64,000 bases of DNA from Marasmius tenuissimus. Lineage: Eukaryota; Basidiomycota; Agaricomycetes; Agaricales; Marasmiaceae. Positions within the stretch are counted from its first letter, which is position 1; each line of letters begins with the position of its first letter. A model generated the notes under the pieces. The model was not told the DNA's origin and searched no databases. It was given only the letters and a program-made list of their open reading frames with translations. This document shows positions 21,674 to 33,255 of this stretch, one piece after another. The translations under genes and the position numbers were made by a program. The DNA is taken from contig JAQOTA010000035.1 in NCBI GenBank assembly GCA_029532415.1, positions 520,538-584,537 of the forward strand, given 5' to 3'.

Positions 21674-24600
21674 GTGACCTTTAGGCAAGTCACAGAGTTT
21701 GAAGACCTTGCGCTTACAAAGTGCCTCAAGTTCTTCTTGGCAAGCATTCTTCCATTCCTTCTGTTGCTCAACAGGCAGCTTTAGAATATCGCAGAGTGTC
21801 CACTCTCTGATGCTGGAAAAGTCAGGAGTTTTGGACATTGGAAGCAAATCGTGAACTGGAACGGCATTGTTCAACAGGTAAATCACAAATCCTACTCCCC
21901 CTTCTTGGGTTAGTCTTTTGACTACGCTTTCTTCCTCATGCAACTCAGTGCTTCCACTAGGTCCTGGAGCAGGCGGAGGTGGAAGTGGACCAGGAATCCC
22001 CTTTTCACTTTCCTAGATTGCAAAGAGCTAGGACGATCAACTGGATGCGGAGGTTCCTTCTCTCCAGTGATGTTTCTCCAAGTTTTATTATTCTCTAAGT
22101 CACGAACAATGTCTGAGGGTTTATTTGGGTTCCGCTTTTCCCCAAATATATTACCAGGTTGCATTGTACCCTTTCGTTGCCTCAAAGGCCAGTGTGGACC
22201 ATCCGCTGCTGGTGCAGGCGGAGGAACGGCGGGTTCGCCTGGAGGCGTCAGAGGACCAGATTGAGGGAGTGGCATATCCCCTGGCGCAGGGCCACCTGCA
22301 GGTTCGTTAACCTAAGGTTCTGATCTCTTAGAAGGTTTGGAGCAACATCTGAGATCTGGAAACAGAGTATTGTCCCAATCGTCATCAGTCTTCATCTTCC
22401 AAAGGAATGTTGGGATTTTCACCCAAAGTAAATGGTTCACTACCAACAGGTGTGAAGCCACGAGTTTTGGCATCAGGACACTTGTTATACAGTGTCTCAT
22501 CGGATAGTGCAGTGCTACCTTTGAATACAGAATTATTACTTTGCATGAACAGGAAGCCTTTTATCCCATCTTGGTAGCTGATGAAGGTCATCAACTCACT
22601 GCAAGGAGCAAGTTTATTCTTCCTGTGATCTTCAGGTATGAAGACATAGGCTGCACAACCCATAACTCAGAGATGTGAAACATCAGGTGCTTTGCCGTAA
22701 AGCATTTCAAACAGAGTTTGCCAGCTCAAACGTTGCACAGGAGTGTGATTGTAGAGGTGGATGGCATGCACATGGCAGAATTCCCACCAGGACTGAGGCA
22801 TACAAGCTCCAAAGTGAAGAGCTTCGGCCTTCTCATGAATAGTCCTGTTGAATTGTTTAGCACGACTGTTTGGCTGTAGTGTATACAGTATGCTTTGATC
22901 CCTTTGGATCCCATACTCTTTTAGTACTGCATCGAACTTATCTCCTTTGTACTCTCCCCCTTCATTGGACATCCAGGTCTTGACAACAGCATTGAACTGT
23001 GTCTTGACCACGGTAAGGAAGTCCCTCAAAGCAGGTACTGCCTCGTTATTCGTCTTGAGCTTGGAGGTCCAAACGTAGGACGTGCAGTCATTGAGAAAAG
23101 AGATGTAGTACTTGTACCAGTGATATACCTCTACCGGGTATGGCTTCAGATCCAAATGTATGCGTTCAAACAGTTTAGAAGCTCTAGTAGTAGAGTTGGG
23201 GAACAATTTCTCATGCATCTTGCCTTCAGCACAACCATGACATGGTAGACATCCTAAGGTCAAGTGGGAAACCTTGCGTATGTTTCCTAGCTTTGTTCAG
23301 GGCTTTATCTGATGGATGCCCAAAGCGTCTGTGCTCAATATTGTAGTCGACATTGTAAACAATTCATAAGGTGGGACCTGCTGCAGCACAGCAGGTGAGT
23401 ACGGATTCGAATTCTGTGGGCCATGCAATTTCCTTTCCTCCTCCGCCTCCTCGACTGATTATCAGTGCTAGTGATCACGTACTCCTTTGTGCACCGGTGA
23501 GTATTTCAAATATATGCTATCAACTCAGCTACCAGTTGTAGGAGGTTGTAGGCTAGACATTGTGCAAGTGTAGTACTTGAATCAATTGATGTAAATTTAT
23601 TTTGCGGCCTGGAAATGCTGTGGCGCCCATAGTGCAGTGTGTAGTACTGCCGCTGACCTTATTATTCAATGGCCAGCTCCTCATAGCTTGAGATGTCGCA
23701 ACGCAGGCACAGTAGAGGAAGGCAGTTAACTGTCAGTATATGACTAACAGAGGAAGGCCTGTGGAAGTCTTAATCCAGGCGCTGGGGCCAAATTGTGAAG
23801 GATGCAATTTGGTCCGAATGCACCTCAGTGAAAAAGGAAATTATCCAGTTGAAATCAGGGACTGGAGATATTTACCAGGAAGTAAGCCGAATAAGGTGAA
23901 ATTGAGTTGGTATTGACCCGAAAAGTACACTAATTGTGTAGTAAAGTCCAAGTTGATCGGGGGACACGATAAAGTGTGCACCTCGGTCAGATAAGAACGG
24001 TTCTCTGTAAAGTCTGAATCCATAACAGACTTGGCCAATAAAACCTCAGCAGATGCTTTCTGCAAGTGAACCCAATAAATGGTTTGACCAGGCGTATGAG
24101 GGTAGGAAACAAGTAACTGTCGTTGCTGTGGAGAGTAGAAGGCTAACTTCTTCGCGTTTCCATAGCATTGCAATATGATACAAGTGATGCCAGATCACTA
24201 CGACTACGACGCGAACTACTGATACCAACTAGTTGTGAGCATCGCTGTAAGGTTGCATCGCAGGTCAAGGTATGGTACTTGCCTCTCGTTGTGGAACGAT
24301 CCAAGAGAGATGTTATCTGGGACATCCTCAACCCCTGCAGCTTCGGCAATATCATTGTCAACATCATTACTGAATAGAGAGGTCATGTCTTCCATACCGT
24401 TGTCAGATCCCCAGTCCATCTCTACATCTTCATCAAGATCAGCACTGCGAGTGTGTTTAGAAGAAGTAGAAGAAGAACATCCGGCTCCTTCATTTTCCGA
24501 ATCGTCCTCCAGAACTCACTTGGACAAGGAACCAGGCTTCGAGATACGATCCTGGAGCGAACGATTGGCAGCGGACATGACGATGTGTTTGAATGGTTTG

Positions 24601-26165
24601 AGATGCCGCACCGTCTTAGGTACACCAAGTCTGTCAGCAAGGGAATGTGCTTCATGTACATCATCAAATACTGACTCAGATGACTTGAAGCCTGTGAAGG
24701 ACTGCATTGCAGCCGGATTCTTCTTGACAGTGGGAGCAATGGTGCTGTCACAAGACCTATCCCAGTGACCAGTGAAGTGCGCTGGGGGTGGAGATCCTCT
24801 AGCACAGCTAGGAGGGGCGCTGGCAATCTTGGCATGCAAGGAGTTGTTGACTGCGTTCAATGCAATTCGTTCCCTGTGGTCAGTGATCAAGGAGTAAGGA
24901 CAGACAGGAGGAGGGGAAGCGATGACAGATGCATAGGACGCAAGATGGGAGTGACCATGAGACCAATTGTTACTGCTGTTGTTACTGCCGGCGTTGCCGG
25001 GACCCAGGTGCTGGTTGATACCACTGCGGGTACCATGCTGCTGCTGCTTCTTCTTCTTACCCTTGTTCTGGTTCGAAGATTGGCGTTGCTGCTGCTGCTG
25101 TGGTGGGCAACTGTTGGTCTGCTGCTGATACCCACACTGCTGACATTGCTGCTGCAGGTGCTGCTGCTGACCAAACAATGGTTCACGGTTTCCAGCACGC
25201 TTGACCGCAGAGAGGCAGTTGGCAAGCTGAGGATTCTGACGCTCATATTCAACCATGATCACATCATGGACCTTGGCGACGGTAATGGTGTCGTCATCCT
25301 TGGGATCCCTAACATAGTCATGAAGGGATTTGGATGAGGCGGCATCCCATTCAGGAGGAATAGCGGCAACAAGCAAGAGGGATTTGATCAACTTGAGGAG
25401 AACCACTCCTACCTTGGAGAGTTGTTCGATATAGGACTTGAACTTGGCGATGCTGGCTTGGGGATGAGAGGTGGTAAGTCTGAAAGAGACGAGTTTAACA
25501 AAGTTGCCATAGATGGCAGGCAAAGTGGGCTCGCCGTAGGTGAGGTTCAGCTGTTCCCAAGCCTTTTGGGTGTTCATGTCCTTGATAGGATTGAAGACTT
25601 CCTTGATGGTCGTGATCTGAGTAATCCCCATGAGCTGGAGATCTTCCTTATCCCATGCAAGACTCTCCTTTTGCCATGCGGCATGTTCTTCAGGAGGGAC
25701 AGTGTCACAAACAACTGGAGTAACCCCTGCGGGGCTAGTCACATTGCCAAAGGGCATGGAGGGACATAGTTCGTCACCAGTGAGATGACCATAAAGACCT
25801 TGGGTCTTGCACACGGCTTCCATCTCGCCATAGTAGGTCTGCTTGAAAGTTGGTGCCGTCGAAGCGACTGGAGAAGTATTTCTTAATGTCGAACATGGTA
25901 GTAAGAGGTTTAGATTGGTGTTGGATCTAGAAAAGACAGCATCAGCATGCGTCTAATCAACACAGGGAGCAGCCATCAAGGCGCTATGCTCAACAAGGAG
26001 CATTGGATCCTTTAGATCCGATGTCGTCAAAGGATGTACATCAATGCCATAAATTGAGCACTCAATTAAGAGGTCGATGGCAACATGCAGGTCTAGTCTA
26101 GCTAGCCAATGACAGCGGCCTAGGGGCGCTCGTTATTGTAGTTGGGCTAACTGGGGCCCATAACC
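21674..26165 (-). pseudogene. Copia A gag-pol, N-terminal part
   Basis: Gag begins near 25898 (MFDIKKYFSSRFDGTNF). One frameshift near its 20th codon separates that start from the long gag frame (25823-24516), which has a Gln-rich tract like copia B. About 350 bp containing the protease motif are missing at 24165 compared with copia B. A 667-bp foreign segment sits at 23361-24027. The integrase core (23263-22667, 22663-22385) keeps the same Asn variant (MSNEGGEY) as copia B. The linker to reverse transcriptase has 206 bp (21881-22086) that copia B lacks. The coding sequence stops at the gypsy insertion (21674) and continues at 8471. Confidence 0.9.
23361..24027. mobile_element. Unidentified 667-bp insertion in copia A
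   Basis: Copia A and copia B align on both sides, but copia A has extra sequence between gtaaac (ending 23360) and gacttggcc (starting 24028). The insert opens with GGTGGGACCTGC...GGATTCGAATTC (23370-23426), which resembles an RNA polymerase III B box (GGTTCGANTCC). A tRNA-headed SINE is therefore possible. There is no long open frame, no LTR and no clear inverted repeat. AACA occurs at both junctions (23358-23361 and 24024-24027) and could be a short duplication. Confidence 0.5.
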
Positions 26166-26486
26166 TGATGAGCCAGCATGACGCCTGGCGCAGAAGACTA
26201 CAACATGGCTACACTACTACTTACCAGAGAGAAGTTTAGAGAGGTAGAGGCGAGATGTAGAAGCTCAAGCACACTGTCTATTCAAGTAGAGAACTACAAG
26301 CTTATATACATGAATATACAATAGAGTTACCTTATAGAGATGACAATAGAAATTGTACATATGAGCATAGTGAACATTGAAGAATAGAACAATAGTGAAT
26401 GCATTGTCCCGCATAATACAATGGCAGGAAGTATGAACCGGGACTTCAGATATACCAGGATCTAATAATAGTCCACGGATTCAACA
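26166..26486 (-). repeat. Copia A 5' LTR
   Basis: The LTR is 321 bp, starting TGATGAG and ending TTCAACA on the plus strand, the same length as the copia B LTRs but more diverged from them than they are from each other. The initiator-tRNA-type primer-binding site lies just left of it. Confidence 0.93.
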
Positions 26487-28060
26487 GAAGATAGAGAGAG
26501 GAAAAACATACGTGTGGTATGACTTTGGCGGCAAACAAACTGTGTTTGGTCGCCCTAGCTCTCTCACACTGAACCCCGGTGAAGAGGCCAATGATCAAGC
26601 CAACACGGGCGAAGTAATGTACATAAGATGAGACCGTAACTACGAGAAAATTGCCAAGTGGGTAAGCGGTAAGGGTGGGAGAAAGAAAAGCCTCAAAGAG
26701 GCTATCCGAACTGTATGTGAGGGAGAAAAGGACACAATAAAAACAGAGGCTTCGCGGTGAGTATAAGTATGAGACGAGGGTGCCAAAGCGGCACCTGTGG
26801 CAGCGGCTTCACCTATTGTGCCAGTGGACTGTGGTATCACAGTGGCAACGTGAAACTGTGGGATGCGGCATCGCGCTCTGCATAAGGCAGAGGCACAGCA
26901 CGTGGCTTGCCTCCCATAGACTTCAGTCAAAGGCTTTTGACCGATCCTCCCACGCGTGGGCATGGGCCACTTGATCCAACTCACATAGATCCAACTCGCA
27001 ACCCACGTCGAGCTACGCAGGTTGAGGGTGCGAGAGTCCAAGACCTATATTCGAGCAGCAGAAGAACGAAGGTTCAAAGCTAACGTTTCCCGAGCAGTCT
27101 CGCAGATAGCCGACCAAGCAGTGCAGTGGCGTCCCGGCAGCGTTCCGACTGGTTGGTATTCCCAGCAGCGTTCCAAATTTTCAAGGTCGTTGTACTCGGA
27201 TTGGTCGAAAGTATTCAGTTCTCCATCAACAAGCCTTTAAGGGTTCCGCGTTATTGATGACCCGCTTCACAATTAACGAGATCCAGAACGAAGGATTCAC
27301 ATTTTCGTTGCGATCGAGGCGCATCTTGTAACACATTCAAAACAGAGATGGCAAAAGCACTCAAACTGATCCTTGCCGTATGGTAGAGGTATCAGACGAT
27401 GATCAGGATATTCGCGCGACCGAAAAAGGCTTCAAGCCCTCTGTGCTAGACCTCGTTTAGAGCATATGCAGGCTGAACTAAACTGAAATAGAGGCTTCCG
27501 TGAGGAACGAATGGGGACATATTGACACGAGAGGTAACGAGCAAGCTATACAAGGGGGCTCGGAACAATACAAGATATCCCAGTGTTATACGGGTATCTT
27601 GGAGCTGTACAAGGTCTCCTGAAGCTATACGCTCAATCTGTACAATGTTTCCCAAGAATCAAGATAGGTCCACGGCGGACCGTTTTATTGATATCAACGC
27701 CGCAGATGAGGATGTAAATCGCTCTCATGCTCGCATTCCTCACTATGCTGTTACCCTCGCATTTGGACCGTCACTCTTCTGCCATCAGATGCTAGCAGTG
27801 CAAAGATTGTACTTGACATAGCCCCTTCGATTATCAGCATGTCGCCCACCATCGCAGGTCGGCAGTGCGAACCTTGATTCTGAGTGACTATCCTCAGAGG
27901 CCCACCCCCATGAACACGTCGGCAGTGTCAAGTATTTTATAACTATCATTCAAAACAGGAAGATAGAAACTTCGCGTATTAGCAACTCAATCACTCACCG
28001 TGGAAGGGACGCGTTCAAGAGGAATACTGCGCTCAAAAATAGTAGTATTCCGTAAATCAT
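26487..28060. other. Intergenic, no supported gene
   Basis: Open frames on both strands are short and show no domain. This is the boundary between the retrotransposon nest and the gene-bearing part. The 99-codon frame at 27522-27821 is the longest plus-strand one and is not convincing. Confidence 0.4.
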
Positions 28061-28280
28061 TCAATGTTCCCGTCGAGTCTACATCCATCCATCTATCTTA
28101 CGAATGATCGTGGAAGGTGGCAACGGGATACTGATGAAATCTCACAAATTGATTCAAACTTCGGAAAAATTATGTATACATTAGGTTGGATAGCGTCCTA
28201 CAGCTTTTCGTACAATACCCTCCTGAACCTACAATTAGCTCACTCACATACTTCTACAGGAGAGACGTATCCGCTTGACG

Positions 28281-29775
28281 ATGAATGGTGAATTTGTGAT
28301 TCAGTACCCGCGCCGAATAATGGTGGACGACAAAGACCCTCAAATCACCTACGATGTCGGTTTTTGGAGCGTTGATGGAACAGCTTTTAACAATACTGGG
28401 TCGCTTGGTAGTCCATACAACAGCTCAATGACTGGAACCAGTTCTGCCGAGGCGAGCTTTACATTCACCTTTGAGGGTGAGTTGGTTGTCCATCTATCAA
28501 GTAAAGCAAGCTTGGCCCATTCACTTCATTCCCTTTGAAGGTGGCTTTATTCAAGTCAGGGGAGCTAAGCACTCGACAGATCCCTTCATCAACTACACAT
28601 GTCAGATCGACAACAACACTATCCAGTCTATCCCATATAACAACGACACTCTCCTAACCACCAACCTTGTCCTGTGCGAACAACAACTCTCCGAAGGCAG
28701 ACATAACTTAACTATGAATATCACGAATCGCGACCCCGGCAGAGAAGTCTTCTGGCTGGACTCAGTCGAATATTCCCCCCTGGATAATGCCAGCATTACG
28801 AAACAGGTTCTGAAGGTGGATTCGAGCGATATCAAGAGTTGCTCATACCACAATGATAGCGAAGAATGGCATATCTTTCACAAGGACTTTGATAGTGGCA
28901 TTTCATGGACACAAAGTCCAAATGCCGTGATGTCCTTCAAGTTCACTGGTGCGTCCGCTTTCGCGAGAAACCTCTAAAGGCTAGTCACCTCAACTTCAAA
29001 CGGTCCAAAAGGAACTTCAGTATCCGTGTACGGGATCAACTTTGGAAGCGATCCAATTCGTTGGGATAGCACCACAGGATCTTACAGTATTGACGGCGGG
29101 CAGTCTATTCTCTTCGAAATTCCAGGAACAAAGCCTCCGCCTGGCCTTTCAACAAAAGTAGTTGCACGGGAAAACCAGCCTTACTTTGAAACTGGGTTGG
29201 TCAATAGCGGGGAGCACGAAATGATCATTACTTACCATGGAAATGGCACCGGAAACCCGCAGAGGCTCGGCATTGATTATTTCTATGTGGCGAACAATGG
29301 GGTTGAAGTCAATGGAAACTTTTCCGGGACAGGAGAACCGGGGCCTGGACCAAAAGAGCGGGCTGATCACAAGGTCCCTGTTGGAGCAGTTGTAGGTGGC
29401 ATTTTGGCTGGCATCTTTGGGCTCATCGCATTTGGTGGGATGACTTGGTTGGTGAAGAGGCGAAAAAGGCGGAGGGGTGGTCCGAGGGAGTGGCAAGGTC
29501 AGCAACAAGATGAGGCACCACCTAGCACCATGTCCGGGGCTTGGTCGATTGAGCCTTTGGAGGATTTGAGGTCCCCGACAGGAAGCGGAGCTTCACGATA
29601 CACATCTGGAGAATTGCTCGCAGCGAATTTTGCGAGCATGAAGCATGCACAGCGGGAGGTTATCAATGGGCAGTCGCGCCAGGAGCACGACAGCGGATTT
29701 CGGTACACGGCATTACATAATGCAGCCGCTCCTCCTGGGATTGATCTGATTCCGCCGGCTTATACGCCGGAGTGA
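28281..29775 (+). CDS. Single-pass surface glycoprotein with two beta-rich ectodomains
   Basis: Three exons are supported: 28281 (start uncertain) to 28476, 28541-28948 and 29021-29775, with introns of 64 and 72 bp (both GT-AG) that keep the frame. The ectodomain has many N-glycosylation sequons (for example NNT, NSS, NYT, NTT, NLT). One membrane span (VGAVVGGILAGIFGLIAFGG) is followed by a basic stop-transfer stretch (KRRKRRRGG) and a Ser/Pro-rich cytoplasmic tail ending PPAYTPE. No signal peptide is in the first visible exon; a short upstream exon, perhaps within 28064-28260, probably supplies it. This architecture is common in agaricomycetes; the function is unknown. A receptor or wall-associated role is only a guess. 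Confidence 0.8.
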
Positions 29776-30884
29776 CTTGGAATTTTGACTTGGCCATAAG
29801 TAGAGTTTTTCTTCGGGTCCTTTTTAATGTGAATTGCTCGACTTTCAGTTTTATGAGCTCTATGAAAGCCTGGTTCTTGGCCCCACAAATCGTCTATTTC
29901 CACTCCCTTTTCCCTTATCACTGCGCATACTGAGACAAAATGTATGCTGGGATGGCGCCGATGGCAACTCAATGGCGATCACACACTCCCTAGTAGCATA
30001 GGTGAGTTCAAGATGGAGGATTCTTGGGGTACCCCTTCCCGTTAGCGTTCTTGGAATTGCCACGAGACACATCTTCTCGGGCTTCCACGTTCAGTATGGG
30101 TGCGTTCGAAAGTCTGCAGCATCATGGTGTGATTAGAAATTTAGATTTGGATGAGCTCTTCGTACCACGCGCGAAGCAGCTGTAGATAACGAGAGAAAAT
30201 CTTAGCTAGTAAGTCCTGAGAGACGTCAACTACGAACCTTGAGCTAATAAATATGAAGTATTCGACGTAATCCTTCCCATTCTTCTTGTCAGAGATTACG
30301 AGTGTTCCACGGTAGGTCCCCGAGTAAAATCATTGAGTTCTATGTCAAAGATGGTCTAGAAGTGCGCCTCCAGCACATACGCCAGTTTTTTGAGTTGTGT
30401 GACCATTGTAGCCCTGCAGCATGCTTTGTATCTCTCAAAGGCCAAGGTTCGTTACGGATGGTTTAGATTGAAGACTGGCGGTAGTTGGACCCACGGCCAG
30501 CGCTATCGAGATTACACCTATATGACGATGTGCCTCTCATTTTCTGACGAGGCCATCATTGTAATCAGCAACGACAACTATTATCGAAGGTATGGTGTGT
30601 ACTCACCGAGGCTGTCATCGTCATCGTGGCTGAAAGGAACTATTGCTGCACCCGCCACTGGTACCTAAGCTAGCAGCAAATTTGTTGCTATCTTCCCGCG
30701 CTCGGACCAGTAAACACTCAGTCAATCCGGCGCCTGTTTCCTGTAGCTCTGTGTTACTCAAACCGCCACTTTTCTGTTGATCCAAGGGCATAGAAAGTAA
30801 TGTATAACTGATATAAATGAGAATCCGATAAATACTTGATAAATACTATACACGAAAGGATGTAAGGATTCTCAGATCATGATT
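29776..30884. other. Intergenic, no supported gene
   Basis: Nothing recognisable. A short motif near 30685-30712 (ATCTTCCCGCGCTCGGACCAG) recurs with one difference near 49049-49070, which hints at a dispersed repeat. Confidence 0.4.
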
Positions 30885-31646
30885 TTACCGCCCGCTTTCC
30901 ACAACCTGCATCCCTTTCTCATCGTAGGTCTTTAGCGGATAATAAACCGACTCGTCCACCCGGTTCCCTCGGATGACTATCATTGCCACCCTGAGTGACT
31001 GGTGGTGAATGTAGGGAGCCGCCACGGCAGTGGGGTACCATCTGGATTTCACCAAATCTCCTGATCCGCGTCGAAATGCCCCAGGGATCGTAGCTCCAAA
31101 CAGAAGTGTCAGGGTACCAGTAGGGATGAGGGCCAACGTGAGTCGTTGATCTCGCGCTCTTGTACGGCAAGCTCAGATATGAGCAGCTTCGTTACGGCTT
31201 GGAAGGTGTTTGTGATTTTCTCCGGGAGAAAGAGAGAGTCATCGAGAGCCCAAGACTCTACAATTGTGAGATGCTCTAGGCCGGGTAATTGTCGAAGAAT
31301 AAATGTCACTTCTCTTGCCAACAAACGCAGCCCACTAAGCGTAATATCGGTTAGCACGCAACGGCTTCGATCCTGAAATTTCTCGAGAGAACTTGGGTGC
31401 CATCCTCCAACAAGCCCATTTTCAAATCCATAGCGACCCGTGAATGAAAACCTCCTCAACATCGGAGTGGTTACAGAGTCGAGGATGTTCTGCAGATGAG
31501 GATATACCCCATGAAGGTTAGAAATGTGAGCTGTGACCTCTGTTACGTTCGGGCATTCGATAGGTTGGTCGAGGGGTGGAGATTCTATCACAGGGAATAT
31601 GCATCTTATTGAGCCTACCATTCGATAACAGAAGGGTTTGATATGA
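30885..31646 (-). pseudogene. F-box/LRR-type protein, C-terminal fragment
   Basis: The minus-strand frame 31646-31109 encodes leucine-rich repeats of the kind found C-terminal to F-boxes in agaricomycetes (MLRRFSFTG, LTDITLSGLRLLAREVTF, LPGLEHLTIVESWAL). A one-base shift near 31136 leads into 31136-30885, which has the usual C-terminal pattern (VKSRWYPTAVAAP ... PLKTYDEKGMQVV). The N-terminal half with the F-box is absent. The coding sequence is cut at 31647 by a MITE fragment. F-box proteins are substrate adaptors of SCF ubiquitin ligases; this copy cannot be functional. Confidence 0.75.
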
Positions 31647-31740
31647 TACTGACCTATTTCAGTCAATTCATTGGGTCACAGGTCACAGGCCCAAAAATTG
31701 ACGAATATTTTTTGTGTGGTCACTAGGTCACAGGGGAACC
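31647..31740 (-). repeat. Truncated TA-flanked MITE
   Basis: From TA at 31647-31648 the sequence CTGACCTATTTCAGTCAATTC and the GGTCACAGGTCACAGG motif match, in reverse complement, the right 100 or so bases of the full element at 56775-57040. The other end is missing, so only one terminus remains. It abuts the F-box/LRR pseudogene. Confidence 0.8.
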
Positions 31741-32094
31741 TCTCTCTGAAAACTGAATAACGAGGTTTTGGACATAGGTATGAATTGGAAATGCCTGAAA
31801 AATGTGAAAACGCCTAAATTAGTTGAATACGACGGTAAGCGTCTCGAGTTTTAGCTCCTGTACTCGAAGGACGTGATTTGGTTCCCCGAGATTATCAGGA
31901 AAGCAGACGAGATATCATATAGGAGACATGTCCCCCGCAATTCGAGTCTCCAAATTTAGAAGGGAGCCGCGCCTATTCTCGTAGTCCATCGAATGAAATC
32001 TGTGGTTCTGAGAACAGTGAATGTTACAGCTCTTTCCGGAACTTAGGGCGGGGGCGTTTTTTTCTTTCCCGCGCGAGCCCAAATACAGGGAAAA
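31741..32094. other. Intergenic spacer
   Basis: No gene seen. It may contain the decayed remainder of the MITE. Confidence 0.4.
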
Positions 32095-32475
32095 CTATGA
32101 GTGTTAAAATGGGAAAAAAATAAATTGCCCCCCCGACCTAACTTGGGTGTCCCCCCGTATTATACTTTTCCGCGCGTACTCTACCTTTCCCGCGCATACT
32201 CCAGGTTTTTCGCGCGGCTGCTAAAATTTCCGCGCGCGCGCAATCAGGTTTCCCCGCGGAATTTTACACGCGCGCTTATAGGCGCCTAGGCTAATTCCCA
32301 CACGTATCCCACATCTTTAGTCGTCCCTCACACCTCAGGCATAGTTTACTAAGCTAAGCTATGTATCAGAACATTGAACTATGATGTATAAAAGTATTCA
32401 CAACAATTTTCTAACACTTCTGAGCAGAATTGACTGTCCTACAGCAACAAAAGTCTCTGACTATCACAAATAGCA
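32095..32475 (+). repeat. Left terminal inverted repeat of the 4.7-kb transposon
   Basis: It aligns in reverse complement with 36450-36829 at high identity over at least 370 bp. Differences are mostly single transitions. Similarity fades beyond about 32475. Confidence 0.9.
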
Positions 32476-33255
32476 CCCAGTTCCAAAAATTCTCATGATC
32501 AGCAGCTGATCACCACATGGCAATGGCATGTTCTACAATGTCTGTGTGTTGCCTGGTTGGACCTGAACCACCAAGAACCACCCCCCTTGTCACAGATTGA
32601 GGTCCTCTTCACCCTTCAAATACAGGTGTGCTTGGAAACTTTAGCTTATATATGTACATTCGACCAGTTTATGAAGATACAATGCCAGAGTTCCGGGAGG
32701 ATCATGCTCATGTTTTAACAACAAAACATGCCTTTGAGGTTGCATAACGAGAGACCGGAGTGTTGGTATTTGATGTAGTGGCCTTATGGGCAGATCGGAC
32801 GAATGTAGAACAACTAAAGAGTCCGACAAAAACAAGAGCTAGGCTGGGCTTTGTTGATAAACTGGAACCAGGGTCGAAAATTCAGCGAGGCCAAAAATCC
32901 AATCAGACCCCTCTCTATCCTCCTTCACTCAAAAAGGAGTATCGGAAATCAAAGCCAAAGCCTTCTTCAACCGAACTTTTGGAGGGTCTGGCTATACAGG
33001 GACCGGATTCGATCTCGTCAACCGGTCGTTCTATGGTTGTAAATTTTGGAGGGCTGGTGCTTGAAGTACGTTTCTATTCTGAATGAGTGTTCTAGGTATT
33101 TATTTTGATGTTAGTTTGCATATCTCCTGCACTCTTCTCCACAATTATACACCAAAACCCAGTGGACAGCAATAACACACATCCATAAGAAGGCTTGTGC
33201 AAGTTAGCAGCTCAGTTTTCTGGTTCTAACTTTTTATTTAGGAACGACCCTTCAA

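Larger units (their letters stand above)
6402..26486 (-). mobile_element. Outer Ty1/copia LTR retrotransposon (copia A), nested host
   Basis: This is a minus-strand copia element with its 5' LTR at 26166-26486 and a truncated 3' LTR at 6402-7079. Its internal part is in two pieces, 7080-8471 and 21674-26165, separated by the gypsy element at 8472-21673. It is the same family as copia B (13161-19316), with long stretches of near-identical sequence. Compared with copia B it has lost about 350 bp that include the protease motif, has several frameshifts, and carries an extra insertion at 23361-24027. It cannot be autonomous. It must be the oldest layer of the nest because the other elements sit inside it. 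No target duplication can be checked because the left end is truncated; the right flank begins gaaga. Confidence 0.9.

Noticed and set aside
28949..28984. A 36-bp intron in the surface glycoprotein gene
   Set aside because: Too short; the alternative acceptor at 29020 gives a 72-bp intron and the same frame.
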